A stretch of DNA of 14,194 nt from Frankiaceae bacterium (GCA_947479995.1 CANKBT010000043.1:1-14194), one strand, 5' to 3'; shown: positions 1 through 6,869, counted from the first letter of the stretch. The notes: generated from the sequence alone by a model not told the origin. Numbers and translations: made by a program.

Positions 1-953
1 GACACCTCGTGCGGGCAGCGCGGCGCGCCCTCCTGCTCGCGCCCGCAGACGGGGCAGGCGGTGCGGTGGCCGACGGCGACCCGCGTGCCGACCGCCGACG
101 ACGGCCCGGCGACGGTGAGCACGGCTGCGCGGTAGACGCCGACCGTCGGCGTGCCGAGCGCGGCGGCGAGGTGCCGCGGGCCGGAGTCGTTGCCGACGAC
201 GAGGTCGGCGGCGGCGAGCAGGCCGAGCAGCTGCGGCAGCGCCAGGGCGTCGACGAGGTCGACCGCGCCGGACTCCGCGGCGACCGCGCGGCACGACGGC
301 TCGCCCGCGCCGACGACGGCGACCCGGCAGCCCCGGTCGCGCAGCGCGCGGGCGAGCGCGGCGAAGTGCGGCCAGCGCCGGCGCGCGTCGCTCGCGCCGG
401 GGTGCAGCACCACGAGGGGGCCGTCGCCGGGCGGCGGCGCGACGCGGTCGCCGGGCACGCTCGCCAGGCGGGGCACGGTCGTCACCGGCGCTGCGCCGAC
501 CAGGCCGACGACCTCGAGCGAGCGCAGCACCTCGTGCACGTGCGACGACCACGGCACCGTCCGGTCGAGCGGCGGGGCGCCGGCGTCGCGCGCGCCCGCG
601 GTCACCCGCGCGCCGAGCGCGCTCACGAGCGGGTTGCTCGCGCCGCCCCCGCCGTGCAGCTGCAGGGCGACGTCGGGCGCCTCCGCGCGCCGGGCGGCGA
701 GCCAGCCGTCGAGGTCCCCGGGCGGCCCGAAGCCGTGCAGCCCGTCGACCTGCGGCACGACGACGACCCGGTCGACCGGCGACGGCCGGCCGGCGAGCAG
801 GGCGGCGTGCGCCGGCCCGGCGAGCAGCACGACCTCGGCGTCGGGGTACGCCGCGCGCAGCGCCTCGAGCGCCGGCAGCGACAGCACGAGGTCGCCGAGG
901 CCACCGCCCCGGAGCACGGCGACGCGGCGCACCTGCGCGACCCGGGCGACCAC
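1..953 (-). CDS. GT9 family glycosyltransferase (heptosyltransferase-like), partial at its C-terminus
   Basis: Seen: 317 codons are open from a GTG at 953 to the left window edge, with no stop reached. The N-terminus has the GT9 pattern RGGGLGDLVLSLPAL (residues 14-28). The second half has HPGASDARRRWP and then the donor-site signature NDSGPRHLAAALGTPTVGVY. The visible end is Cys-rich (CPVCG, then RCPHE), which is common in GT9 proteins. Known: the family contains the LPS heptosyltransferases, and members in Gram-positive bacteria transfer sugars to envelope glycans. Inference: an envelope glycosyltransferase here with unknown acceptor, because an LPS role is not expected in an actinobacterium. 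The start is chosen from a GGAGGG ribosome site (961-966) 7 nt before the GTG. An in-frame ATG at 1004 would add 17 Pro/Arg-rich residues and lacks a good site. The gene is divergent from the MFS gene. Confidence 0.85.
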   Translation of the reverse strand, partial: MVARVAQVRRVAVLRGGGLGDLVLSLPALEALRAAYPDAEVVLLAGPAHAALLAGRPSPVDRVVVVPQVDGLHGFGPPGDLDGWLAARRAEAPDVALQLHGGGGASNPLVSALGARVTAGARDAGAPPLDRTVPWSSHVHEVLRSLEVVGLVGAAPVTTVPRLASVPGDRVAPPPGDGPLVVLHPGASDARRRWPHFAALARALRDRGCRVAVVGAGEPSCRAVAAESGAVDLVDALALPQLLGLLAAADLVVGNDSGPRHLAAALGTPTVGVYRAAVLTVAGPSSAVGTRVAVGHRTACPVCGREQEGAPRCPHEV

Positions 954-1010
954 GCGTCGCCCCTCCCCCGCGGGCCGGGGAGGAACCACCGGCTCTGGCA
1001 GCATGTCCCG

Positions 1011-2162
1011 GTGCGAGGACCGGTGGGGCGCGTCGGCCTGCTGCTGCTGGCGCTGTTCCTCGGCATCGGCGCCACGCTCCCCGCGCTGCCCGACGGCGTG
1101 CGCGAGGCGGGCGGCGGCGGCGCCGCGCTCGGCGTGGCGCTCGGCGCGTTCCCCTTCGCGGCGCTCGCCGGCCGGGTGCTCGGCGGGCGCTGGACCGACC
1201 GCCGCGGCCGGGTCTGGACGCTGCGCGCCGGGCTGGGCGTCTCCCTGGCCGCCGGGCTGCTGCTCGTGCTGCCGCTGCCCGTCGCGGGCATCGTCACGGC
1301 GCGGCTGCTGCACGGGCTGGCGGACGCGCTCGTCTACACCGCCGCGGCGGCGTACCTGCTCGACCGCAGCCCGCCGGAGCGCCGGCCGCAGGCGCTCGCG
1401 CTCATGGGCACCGGCATCTGGGCCGGCTACGCGCTCGGCCCGGTGGTGGGCGCGTTCCTCGACCTGCAGCAGGTCGGCCTCGTCGTGCTGGCGGGCACGC
1501 TGGCCGGCCTGGCGCTGACGCGCGGGCTGCCCGAGGGCACGCGTCCGGCGGCCGCACCGGGCGGCGGCGTCCGGGCGCTCGTGCCGCGCGGCTCGCTCGT
1601 GCCCGGCGTCGCGCTCGGGCTCGGCAACCTCGGCTACGCCGCCGTCGTCGGCTTCCTCGTGCTGCACCTCGACGACCGCGGCGCGGCGGGCGCGGTCGCG
1701 CTCACGGCGTTCAGCACGGCGGTGCTGGCCGGCCGCGTGCTCGTCGTGCCGCTGGCGGTGCGCGTCGGCATCCTGCGCACGCTGCCGGCCGCGCTCCTCG
1801 CGATGACCGCCGGGCTGCTCGTCGTCGCCGCGACCCGCAGCACCGCCGTCGCGGTCGCGGCGGCCGTCGTCATCGGGCTCGGCTACTGCCTGCCGTTCCC
1901 GGCGCTCGGCGCGCTCGTCGCCGGCCGCGTGCGCGAGGACCAGCGCGGCGCGGCGGTCGGCGCGCTCACGGCGTCGTACGACCTGTTCGTCGGCGTCGGC
2001 TCGCTGGCCTTCGGGCTGCTGGCCGACGGCCTCGGCACGCCGGCGGTCTTCGTCGCCGCCGCCGTCGGCACGCTCGCCGCCGGGGCGCTCGACGCCGGCC
2101 TCGCGCGCGACGAGGCCCGGCGGCCGCTCGTGCCGGCAGGACCGGCCGGGCCGGCCGCCTAG
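1011..2162 (+). CDS. MFS family transporter
   Basis: A 383-residue, very hydrophobic protein with about 12 membrane segments. The first segment starts near residue 8. Motif A of the major facilitator superfamily lies in the loop after segment 2 as GGRWTDRRGR (58-67), followed by a clear MFS helix pattern (ARLLHGLADALVYTAAAAYLLD) that places it in the drug/sugar-efflux-like part of the superfamily. The substrate cannot be read from the sequence. The open frame extends far upstream, but that part is antisense to the glycosyltransferase and lacks membrane character, so the gene begins here. GTG at 1011 is preferred; GTG 1023 is the alternative. A GGGGAGGA stretch (977-984) is 26 nt away, too far to decide the start. 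The stop TAG (2160-2162) overlaps the opposing fprA stop in the palindromic CTAG. Confidence 0.85.
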   Translation: MRGPVGRVGLLLLALFLGIGATLPALPDGVREAGGGGAALGVALGAFPFAALAGRVLGGRWTDRRGRVWTLRAGLGVSLAAGLLLVLPLPVAGIVTARLLHGLADALVYTAAAAYLLDRSPPERRPQALALMGTGIWAGYALGPVVGAFLDLQQVGLVVLAGTLAGLALTRGLPEGTRPAAAPGGGVRALVPRGSLVPGVALGLGNLGYAAVVGFLVLHLDDRGAAGAVALTAFSTAVLAGRVLVVPLAVRVGILRTLPAALLAMTAGLLVVAATRSTAVAVAAAVVIGLGYCLPFPALGALVAGRVREDQRGAAVGALTASYDLFVGVGSLAFGLLADGLGTPAVFVAAAVGTLAAGALDAGLARDEARRPLVPAGPAGPAA

Positions 2163-3559
2163 CGCTTCGCCGCGGCGAGCATCTCCTCGCGGCTGACGAC
2201 CTTGACGCGCTCGCGCGGCGTCGGGCCCTTGTGGTGCTCGACGATGCCGAACGCCTCGCCGAGGCTCATCTCGTGGGCGTCGAGCCGGCCCCAGTCCTCC
2301 CACGTCGTGTAGGAGACGCCGCGCTCCTCGAGCAGCGCGGTGACGGCCTCGAGCGAGGGCTCCTCGGCGCGCGGCAGCTTCTCGAGGTCTTCGAGCATGC
2401 TGCCGACGGTCTCGATCGCGTCGCCCTTGGTGTGGCCGATGAGGCCGACCGGGCCGCGCTTGACCCAGCCGTTGACGTAGACGCCGGGCAGCGGCAGGCC
2501 GTCCGCGTCGAGCACGCGGCCGGCGTCGTGCGGGATGGTCCAGCTCTGCTCGTCCCACGGCACGCCGGGCAGCGGCGAGCTCTTGTAGCCGACCGCGCGG
2601 TAGACCGCCTGCACCGGCCACTCGTGCACCTCGCCGGTGCCCCGCGTGCTGCCGTCCTGCGCGTCGGTGTAGGCCGTGCGCTCGGTGCGCAGCCCCTCCA
2701 CCTTGCCCTCGCCGTAGACCTCGACGGGCGCGTGGAAGAAGTGCAGATGCAGCTTGCGCGGCCGGTCGTCGCGGTCGCGCACGGCGTAGCGCTCGAGCTC
2801 CTTGACCACCAGGCGCGTCTGGTTGTCCGACCGCAGCGCCTCGAGCGAGCCCTCGTCGTACTCGATGTCCTCGGGGTCGACGACGACCTCGACGTGGGGC
2901 GAGTGGTCGAGCTCGCGCAGCTCGAGCGGGGTGAACTTCGCCTGCGCCGGGCCGCGGCGCGCGAAGACGTGCACCTCCTCGACCGGGCTGGCCTTGAGGC
3001 CCTCGTAGACGTTCTGCGGGATCTCGGTGACGAGCAGCTCGTCGGCGGTCTTGGACAGCATCCGCGAGACGTCGAGCGCGACGTTGCCGGCGCCGATGAT
3101 GGCGATGCTGCGGGCCTCGAGCGGCCAGGTGCGCGGGACGTCCGGGTGGCCGTCGAACCACGAGACGAAGTCGGCGCCGCCGAAGCTGCCGGGCAGGTCG
3201 ATGCCGGGGATGTCGAGCGGCCGGTCCTTCTCGGCGCCGGTCGTGAACACCACGGCGTCGTAGAGGCGGGTGACGTCCTCGAGCAGCAGGTCGCGGCCGA
3301 ACTCGACGTTGCCGAGCAGGCGCACCTGCGGCTTGTCGAGCACCTGCTTGAGGGCCTTGACGATGCCCTTGATGCGCGGGTGGTCCGGCGAGACGCCGTA
3401 GCGGATCAGGCCGTACGGCGCGGGCTGGCGCTCGAACAGGTCGATCGAGACGTCGGTGCCGGACTTCATGAGCACGTCCGCGGCGTAGATGCCGGCGGGG
3501 CCGGCGCCGACGATCGCGATGCGCCACGGCCGGTCGGTGCCGGGGACGGGCTGGCTCAC
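2159..3559 (-). CDS. fprA: FprA-type ferredoxin/adrenodoxin-like NADP+ reductase
   Basis: A 466-residue cytoplasmic flavoprotein that moves electrons between NADPH and ferredoxins, for example to supply cytochromes P450 or iron-sulfur enzymes. Seen in order: the FAD dinucleotide fold IVGAGPAGIYAAD (residues 16-28); PAPYGLIRYGVSPDHP (46-61), a hallmark of the adrenodoxin-reductase group; the NADP fold IIGAGNVALDVSRML (154-168) with the double Arg FARRG (199-203) expected to hold the 2'-phosphate; and the C-terminal flavin-binding GWVKRGPVGLIGHTK (364-378). The length is close to the 456 residues of mycobacterial FprA, so the gene is full length. GTG 3559 is chosen because AGAGGAG (3566-3572) lies 6 nt before it; an in-frame ATG at 3604 would add 15 charged residues and has no such site. 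The DUF427 gene lies 85 bp upstream on the same strand. Confidence 0.95.
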   Translation of the reverse strand: MSQPVPGTDRPWRIAIVGAGPAGIYAADVLMKSGTDVSIDLFERQPAPYGLIRYGVSPDHPRIKGIVKALKQVLDKPQVRLLGNVEFGRDLLLEDVTRLYDAVVFTTGAEKDRPLDIPGIDLPGSFGGADFVSWFDGHPDVPRTWPLEARSIAIIGAGNVALDVSRMLSKTADELLVTEIPQNVYEGLKASPVEEVHVFARRGPAQAKFTPLELRELDHSPHVEVVVDPEDIEYDEGSLEALRSDNQTRLVVKELERYAVRDRDDRPRKLHLHFFHAPVEVYGEGKVEGLRTERTAYTDAQDGSTRGTGEVHEWPVQAVYRAVGYKSSPLPGVPWDEQSWTIPHDAGRVLDADGLPLPGVYVNGWVKRGPVGLIGHTKGDAIETVGSMLEDLEKLPRAEEPSLEAVTALLEERGVSYTTWEDWGRLDAHEMSLGEAFGIVEHHKGPTPRERVKVVSREEMLAAAKR

Positions 3560-3565
3560 GCGCTT

Positions 3566-3572
3566 CTCCTCT
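3566..3572 (-). promoter_or_regulatory. Ribosome binding site of fprA
   Basis: AGAGGAG on the minus strand, 6 nt before the GTG at 3559. It is one of the best Shine-Dalgarno matches in the window and decides the start against the upstream ATG at 3604. Confidence 0.8.
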
Positions 3573-3612
3573 GGTCGCCGCTCTGACTCTCCAGTGCAAC
3601 GCATCCCGGCGC

Positions 3613-3644
3613 GGTTCGCACTCCCGTGTGACCGAACCCACGGG
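3613..3644 (-). promoter_or_regulatory. Nested inverted repeats in the fprA leader region
   Basis: The 85-bp gap between the DUF427 stop and fprA holds two overlapping inverted repeats. One is GGTTCG (3613-3618) with CGAACC (3633-3638), with an inner CAC/GTG pair. The other is CCCGTG (3623-3628) with CACGGG (3639-3644) around a 10-nt loop. Either could form a weak hairpin at the end of the DUF427 message or act as a regulator site for fprA. No T-tract follows on either strand, so a classic intrinsic terminator is not supported. No convincing TANNNT box is visible here. Confidence 0.3.
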
Positions 3645-4142
3645 TCACCACCAGGTGCTGCCCGGCCCGCCCTTGAACGGCCCGACGACGTCGGAGGTCA
3701 CCCACCCGCCGTAGAAGCCGCCCTCCTGGGGGCGGACCTCCTCGCCGTCGACGGTGCAGCGGTCGACGGCCGCCGGGTAGACGGCGACGTGGTCGCGCAG
3801 CGCGGCGTACGCGGGCACGGGGGTCGGGTAGGTCCAGGCGGCGCGCGCCGCCACGCGGTCGCCGCCGACCACGTCGAGGTAGGACGCGACGCCCTTCCAC
3901 TCGCAGTACGACGTGCCCGCGGCGGGGCGCAGCGCGCCGGGCAGCCAGTCCTGCGGCGGCAGGTACCAGCCCGGCGGGTGGCTGGTCTCGAGGACGGTGA
4001 GCGCGCCGGTGGTGCGGCAGACCTCGACGCCGCCGAGCACGACGACGACCTCCCGCGGGTCGGCGACGAGCGCCGGCGGCCGCGGGAAGTCCCAGACCGA
4101 GCGCTGCCCGGGGCCGGCGGGCAGCGGGACCGGCCGGCGCAC
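3645..4142 (-). CDS. DUF427 domain protein
   Basis: A 165-residue protein matching the DUF427 family over nearly its full length. Conserved blocks seen: LETSHPPGWYLPP (51-63), TSYCEWKGVASY (77-88), WTYPTPVPAYAALRDHVAVYP (103-123) and the C-terminal GGFYGGWVTSDVVGPFKGG (141-159). The biochemical role of the family is not established. It is small, probably cytosolic and widespread in actinobacteria, where it often occurs beside redox or stress genes. The GTG at 4142 is chosen because conserved sequence begins a few residues in. The open frame continues upstream only as Arg/Pro-rich antisense-like sequence that overlaps the DUF3618 gene. No ribosome site is obvious; the start lies 16 nt after the upstream stop, so translational coupling is plausible. 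Confidence 0.88.
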   Translation of the reverse strand: MRRPVPLPAGPGQRSVWDFPRPPALVADPREVVVVLGGVEVCRTTGALTVLETSHPPGWYLPPQDWLPGALRPAAGTSYCEWKGVASYLDVVGGDRVAARAAWTYPTPVPAYAALRDHVAVYPAAVDRCTVDGEEVRPQEGGFYGGWVTSDVVGPFKGGPGSTWW

Positions 4143-4158
4143 TAGGCCCGGCCGCGCG

Positions 4159-4923
4159 TCATAGCCGGCGCAGCGCGGGGCGCGTGCGGCGGGCGCGGCG
4201 GCGGCGGGCGAGCAGCACGAGGCCGACCAGGGCCGCGAGGCCGCCCGCGAGCAGCTCCTTCGGCGGGCCGCTGCTCGCCGGCACCGGCGGCACGTACGGC
4301 GCGGGAGCCGGGCGCGGCGGGGCGGGCGGGGTGGACGAGGACGCCGCCGACGACGGGGAGGACGACGCCGCCGAGGACGCGGCCGCGGTGCCGAGCGGGT
4401 CGGGCACGGCGGCGACGAGCGGGGCGCCGCCGTCCGACAGCGCGGCGACGACGGGCGCACCGCCGTCGGCCAGCGCGGGCGTCGGCAGGGTGGTCGTGTC
4501 GTCGGCCAGCGGGTCGACCGCGACCGGGTCGCCGGTCGCCGGGGTGACCTTGCGCGAGGTGCCGGCGCGCTTGGCCGGGGCCTTCTGCGCGACGGCCTCC
4601 TTGGCGCCGCCGGCCCGCTCGGCCACCGCGCCCTTGGCGTCGCCGGCCTTCTCGGCGACGGCGTCCTTGGCGTCGGCGGCCTTGGCGACGACGGCGTCCT
4701 TGGCGTCGACAGCGCTCTCCCGGGCGGAGGCGGCGGTGTCCTTGACGGCCTCGGTGACCTTCTTGGCCGTGCGCTTGGTGACGCGCTTGGGGCTCACCTT
4801 GTCGGCGATGGCGTCGAGGGTCTCGGCCAGCTCGTCGCGGGTCTGCTCGATGCTCGCGGCCAGGGCCTCCGGGTCCTTGGGCATGTCGGCCCCGCCCCGG
4901 GTCTGGTCCTCGTCGTCGGTCAC
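4159..4923 (-). CDS. DUF3618 family membrane-anchored protein with 11-residue LEA-like repeats
   Basis: A 254-residue protein. The DUF3618 signature is IEQTRDELAETLDAIADKV (25-43), followed by a basic stretch (45-61). Residues 71-114 form four consecutive 11-residue units (AVDAKDAVVAK, AADAKDAVAEK, AGDAKGAVAER, AGGAKEAVAQK), an amphipathic-helix repeat resembling group 3 LEA proteins. After a linker come two 11-residue copies of ALxDGGAPxVA (150-171), a Ser/Ala-rich stretch (180-198), a Pro-rich stretch (199-221) and one C-terminal membrane segment (about 223-239) closed by an Arg cluster (240-247). The predicted topology is a soluble N-terminal part tethered by the C-terminal helix. The function is unknown; DUF3618 proteins are often encoded near other envelope proteins. 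The GTG start is fixed by AGGGAG (4929-4934) 5 nt upstream. It is divergent from cbiM. Confidence 0.82.
   Translation of the reverse strand: MTDDEDQTRGGADMPKDPEALAASIEQTRDELAETLDAIADKVSPKRVTKRTAKKVTEAVKDTAASARESAVDAKDAVVAKAADAKDAVAEKAGDAKGAVAERAGGAKEAVAQKAPAKRAGTSRKVTPATGDPVAVDPLADDTTTLPTPALADGGAPVVAALSDGGAPLVAAVPDPLGTAAASSAASSSPSSAASSSTPPAPPRPAPAPYVPPVPASSGPPKELLAGGLAALVGLVLLARRRRARRTRPALRRL
4582..4713 (-). repeat. Four tandem 11-codon repeats inside the DUF3618 gene
   Basis: Codons 71-114 encode four 11-residue units with the pattern A-x-x-A-K-x-A-V-x-x-K/R. At DNA level this is a degenerate 33-bp tandem repeat built around gcgacggcgtccttggcg-like sequence on the plus strand. The copies differ from each other, so this is an old protein-level repeat and not a recent slippage tract. 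Confidence 0.75.
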
Positions 4924-4928
4924 TCGCA

Positions 4929-4934
4929 CTCCCT
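4929..4934 (-). promoter_or_regulatory. Ribosome binding site of the DUF3618 gene
   Basis: AGGGAG on the minus strand, 5 nt before the GTG at 4923. It selects this start over the longer open frame that reaches 5097 and would cover the cbiM control region. Confidence 0.6.
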
Positions 4935-4992
4935 GGTGGGCTCGGACTGGTCCCGGGAGCCTTGCCCGGCACACCTGCGAGGGAACCACCCG

Positions 4993-5021
4993 TGGATCAC
5001 CGCGGGCGAACCGCCTACAGT
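4993..5021 (+). promoter_or_regulatory. Putative promoter of the cbiM operon
   Basis: A TACAGT hexamer (5016-5021) fits the actinobacterial -10 pattern TANNNT. A weak -35-like TGGATC (4993-4998) lies 17 bp upstream. Transcription would start near 5028, inside the palindrome at 5026-5046, as expected for a repressible promoter. The hexamer is seen; its activity is inferred. Confidence 0.4.
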
Positions 5022-5025
5022 CCCC

Positions 5026-5046
5026 ACTTGCGAACGGTTCGCAAGT
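5026..5046. promoter_or_regulatory. Perfect 21-bp palindromic operator before cbiM (Nur-box-like)
   Basis: Arms ACTTGCGAAC and GTTCGCAAGT flank a single central G with no mismatch. The inner part reads TTGCGA-N5-TCGCAA, the same spacing as the box tTGCaA-N5-ttGCAA described for Nur, the nickel-responsive Fur-family repressor of Streptomyces. It ends 16 nt before the cbiM GTG and covers the expected transcription start. Another metal-sensing repressor (ArsR or other Fur family) is possible. No T-tract follows, so it is not a terminator. Confidence 0.65.
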
Positions 5047-5062
5047 AGCGAGAGGGTGCAGC

Positions 5063-5761
5063 GTGCACATCCCCGACGGCTTCCTGGACGCCCCCACCAG
5101 CGTGGCGGGCGGTGTGCTCGCCGTCGCCGGCGTCGCCTACTGCCTGCGCCGCGCCTCGACCGAGCTCGACGACCGGCTGGCGCCGATGGCCGGCCTCGTC
5201 GCCGCCTTCGTCTTCGCGGTGCAGATGCTCAACTTCCCGGTCGCCGCCGGCACGAGCGGCCACCTGCTGGGCGGTGTGCTGGCCGCGGTGCTCGTCGGCC
5301 CCGCGGCCGGGGCGCTCTGCGTCGCGGTCGTGCTCATGGTGCAGGCGCTGTTCGCCGACGGCGGCCTGACCGCCCTCGGCCTCAACATCACGATCATGGG
5401 GCTGGTGACGGCCTTCGCCGGCTACGCCGTCTACCGCGCGCTGCTCGCCGTCCTGCCCCGCCGCGAGGCGAGCGTGCCGCTCGCCGCCGGCCTCGCGGCC
5501 GGTGTGTCGGTGCCCGTCGCCGCGGCGGCCTTCACCGCCTTCTACGCGCTCGGCGCCACCTCCGACGTCCCGGTGGGCACCGTCCTCGGCGCGATGGTCG
5601 GCGTGCACGTGCTCATCGGCATCGGCGAGGGCGTCATCACCGGCCTCACCGTCGGCGCCGTCATCGCCTCCCGCCCCGACCTGGTGCACGGCGCGGCGCT
5701 CGTGCGCCGCCCGCTCGAGGTCCGCACGCAGGCTCCCGCCGTCCCGGCCGGCGGCGCCTGA
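5063..5761 (+). CDS. cbiM: Ni2+/Co2+ ECF transporter substrate-binding subunit CbiM/NikM
   Basis: A 232-residue membrane protein, the S component that recognises and carries the metal ion in energy-coupling-factor importers. The mature N-terminus is MHIPDGFLD, the family hallmark in which the N-terminal amine and His2 are metal ligands. A further ligand, His67, is present in GTSGHLLGGVL (63-73), at the residue number known from the NikM structure. About seven membrane segments are visible, with the conserved ALGLNITIMGL (105-115) and the C-terminal GVHVLIGIGEGVITG. The start is set by the need for Met-His at the N-terminus and by AGAGGG (5051-5056), 6 nt before the GTG. The stop TGA shares its A with the next gene's ATG. 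It lacks a fused CbiN/PDGLE tail because that part is the next gene. Nickel versus cobalt cannot be decided from this subunit alone. Confidence 0.95.
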   Translation: MHIPDGFLDAPTSVAGGVLAVAGVAYCLRRASTELDDRLAPMAGLVAAFVFAVQMLNFPVAAGTSGHLLGGVLAAVLVGPAAGALCVAVVLMVQALFADGGLTALGLNITIMGLVTAFAGYAVYRALLAVLPRREASVPLAAGLAAGVSVPVAAAAFTAFYALGATSDVPVGTVLGAMVGVHVLIGIGEGVITGLTVGAVIASRPDLVHGAALVRRPLEVRTQAPAVPAGGA

Positions 5762-6102
5762 TGGCCACCGCCACGACTGCCCGGCGCAGCGGCCGCACGC
5801 GCGCCTTCGTGCTCGCCGGCCTGCTCGTCGCGCTGCTGCTGGCCGCCGTCGTCTCCGGCTTCGCCAGCGGCTCGCCCGACGGCCTGGAGCGCGTCGCCGA
5901 GGACAAGGGCTTCGCCGCCACCGCCGAGGACCACGCGCTCGCCGGCTCCCCCGTCGCCGACTACGCCGTCGAGGGCGTCGACGACGAGCGCGTCGCGACC
6001 GGGCTGTCCGGCGTGATCGGCGTGACGCTCACCTTCGCCGTCGGCGCGGGCGTCTTCGCGCTCGTCACCCGCCGCCGCCGCGCCGTGCCCGACGAGGGCT
6101 AG
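5761..6102 (+). CDS. PDGLE-domain accessory subunit of the Ni/Co ECF transporter (CbiN/NikN-like)
   Basis: A 113-residue protein with two membrane segments (about 14-33 and 84-102) around an extracytoplasmic loop. The loop begins with SPDGLERVAEDKGF (38-51), the PDGLE domain signature, and has SPVADYAVEGV (63-73). In Ni/Co ECF systems this small subunit pairs with CbiM/NikM and is needed for metal loading; PDGLE-type subunits are often linked to nickel-type systems, whereas classical CbiN lacks this motif. It starts at the ATG overlapping the cbiM stop by one base and ends at a TAG that overlaps the next GTG by one base, so the genes are translationally coupled. The C-terminus is basic (TRRRRAVP), consistent with a cytoplasmic end. 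Confidence 0.9.
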   Translation: MATATTARRSGRTRAFVLAGLLVALLLAAVVSGFASGSPDGLERVAEDKGFAATAEDHALAGSPVADYAVEGVDDERVATGLSGVIGVTLTFAVGAGVFALVTRRRRAVPDEG

Positions 6103-6869
6103 TGGGCGCCGGGCACACCCACGCCCTCTACCGCGACGGCCGCAGCCCGCTGCACCGCCTGCCCCCGCAGGTGAAGCTCGTCGCCGCGCTGTCGTTCGTG
6201 CTGCTCGTCGTCGCGACGCCGCGCACGCAGCTCTGGGCCTTCGGGGTCTACCTCGTGCTCGTGCTGGCCGTCGCGGCCGTCGGTCGGGTGCCGCTGCGCA
6301 CGCTGCGCACCGGCCTGCTGCTCGAGACGCCGTTCGTGCTGTTCGCGGTGCTGCTGCCGTTCCTGTCGCGCGGCGCGCAGGTCGAGGTGCTCGGCGTCAG
6401 CGTCTCGGAGACGGGGCTGCTGGCGGCGTTCAACGTGCTCGCCAAGGCCACGCTCGGCACGCTGACGTCGATGGTGCTGGCGTCCACGACGAGCATCCGC
6501 GACCTGCTCAAGGGCCTCGAGCGGCTGCGCGTGCCGCGGTCGCTGCTGGCGATCGCCGGCTTCATGGTCCGCTACCTCGACGTCGTCGTCGGCGAGATGC
6601 AGCGCATGCGCGTCGCCCGCGCCGCCCGCGGCTACGACCCGCGCAGCCTGCTGCAGGCCCGGGCCGTCGCGGCCTCCGCCGGGGCGCTGTTCGTCCGCTC
6701 GTACGAGCGCGGCGAGCGCGTCTACCTCGCGATGGTGAGCCGCGGCTGGACCGGCGCGATGCCCGACCTCGGCACCCCGGCCGCCACCGCCGCCGACTGG
6801 GCGCGCGGCGTCGTGCTGCCCGTGGCCGGCGCCGCCGTGTGCACGGCCGCCTGGGTGGCCGCCCGGTGA
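6102..6869 (+). CDS. cbiQ: ECF transporter transmembrane subunit CbiQ/NikQ
   Basis: A 255-residue T component that connects the metal-binding subunit to the ATPase. The N-terminus GAGHTHALYRDGRSPLHRLPP (2-22) is typical of CbiQ. Four to five membrane segments follow. The cytoplasmic coupling helices carry the family's two Ala-Arg-Gly-like motifs: ARAARGYDP (172-180) and MVSRGW (211-216), which contact the ATPase. GTG 6102 is chosen because it begins the conserved N-terminus and overlaps the preceding TAG by one base. A GAGGG (6094-6098) is only 3 nt away, so re-initiation is likely. The stop overlaps the cbiO start in GTGA. The long open frame upstream of 6102 is out of phase with cbiM and is not real. 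Confidence 0.94.
   Translation: MGAGHTHALYRDGRSPLHRLPPQVKLVAALSFVLLVVATPRTQLWAFGVYLVLVLAVAAVGRVPLRTLRTGLLLETPFVLFAVLLPFLSRGAQVEVLGVSVSETGLLAAFNVLAKATLGTLTSMVLASTTSIRDLLKGLERLRVPRSLLAIAGFMVRYLDVVVGEMQRMRVARAARGYDPRSLLQARAVAASAGALFVRSYERGERVYLAMVSRGWTGAMPDLGTPAATAADWARGVVLPVAGAAVCTAAWVAAR

Noticed and set aside
9..1010. Open plus-strand frame continuous with the MFS gene, giving a 717-residue protein
   Set aside because: The first third is an Arg/Ala-rich shadow on the strand opposite the GT9 gene, whose motifs are clear. MFS character begins only after 1011.
2231..3586. 451-codon plus-strand frame
   Set aside because: Antisense shadow of fprA; composition is Arg/Ala/Leu/Val without any domain pattern.
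4143..4460. N-terminal extension of the DUF427 protein
   Set aside because: It is Arg/Pro/Ser-rich, lies within the DUF3618 gene, and the conserved domain starts after GTG 4142.
4582..4713. Tandem repeat as CRISPR or recent microsatellite
   Set aside because: Units are degenerate, have no spacers, keep the reading frame and encode a regular 11-residue pattern.
5026..5046. Palindrome read as an intrinsic terminator
   Set aside because: It has a one-base centre (no loop), no following T-tract, and sits between the promoter and the ribosome site of cbiM.
4924..5062. Cobalamin riboswitch before cbiM
   Set aside because: The gap is only 139 bp, no B12-box-like sequence is seen, and a palindromic operator occupies the start region.
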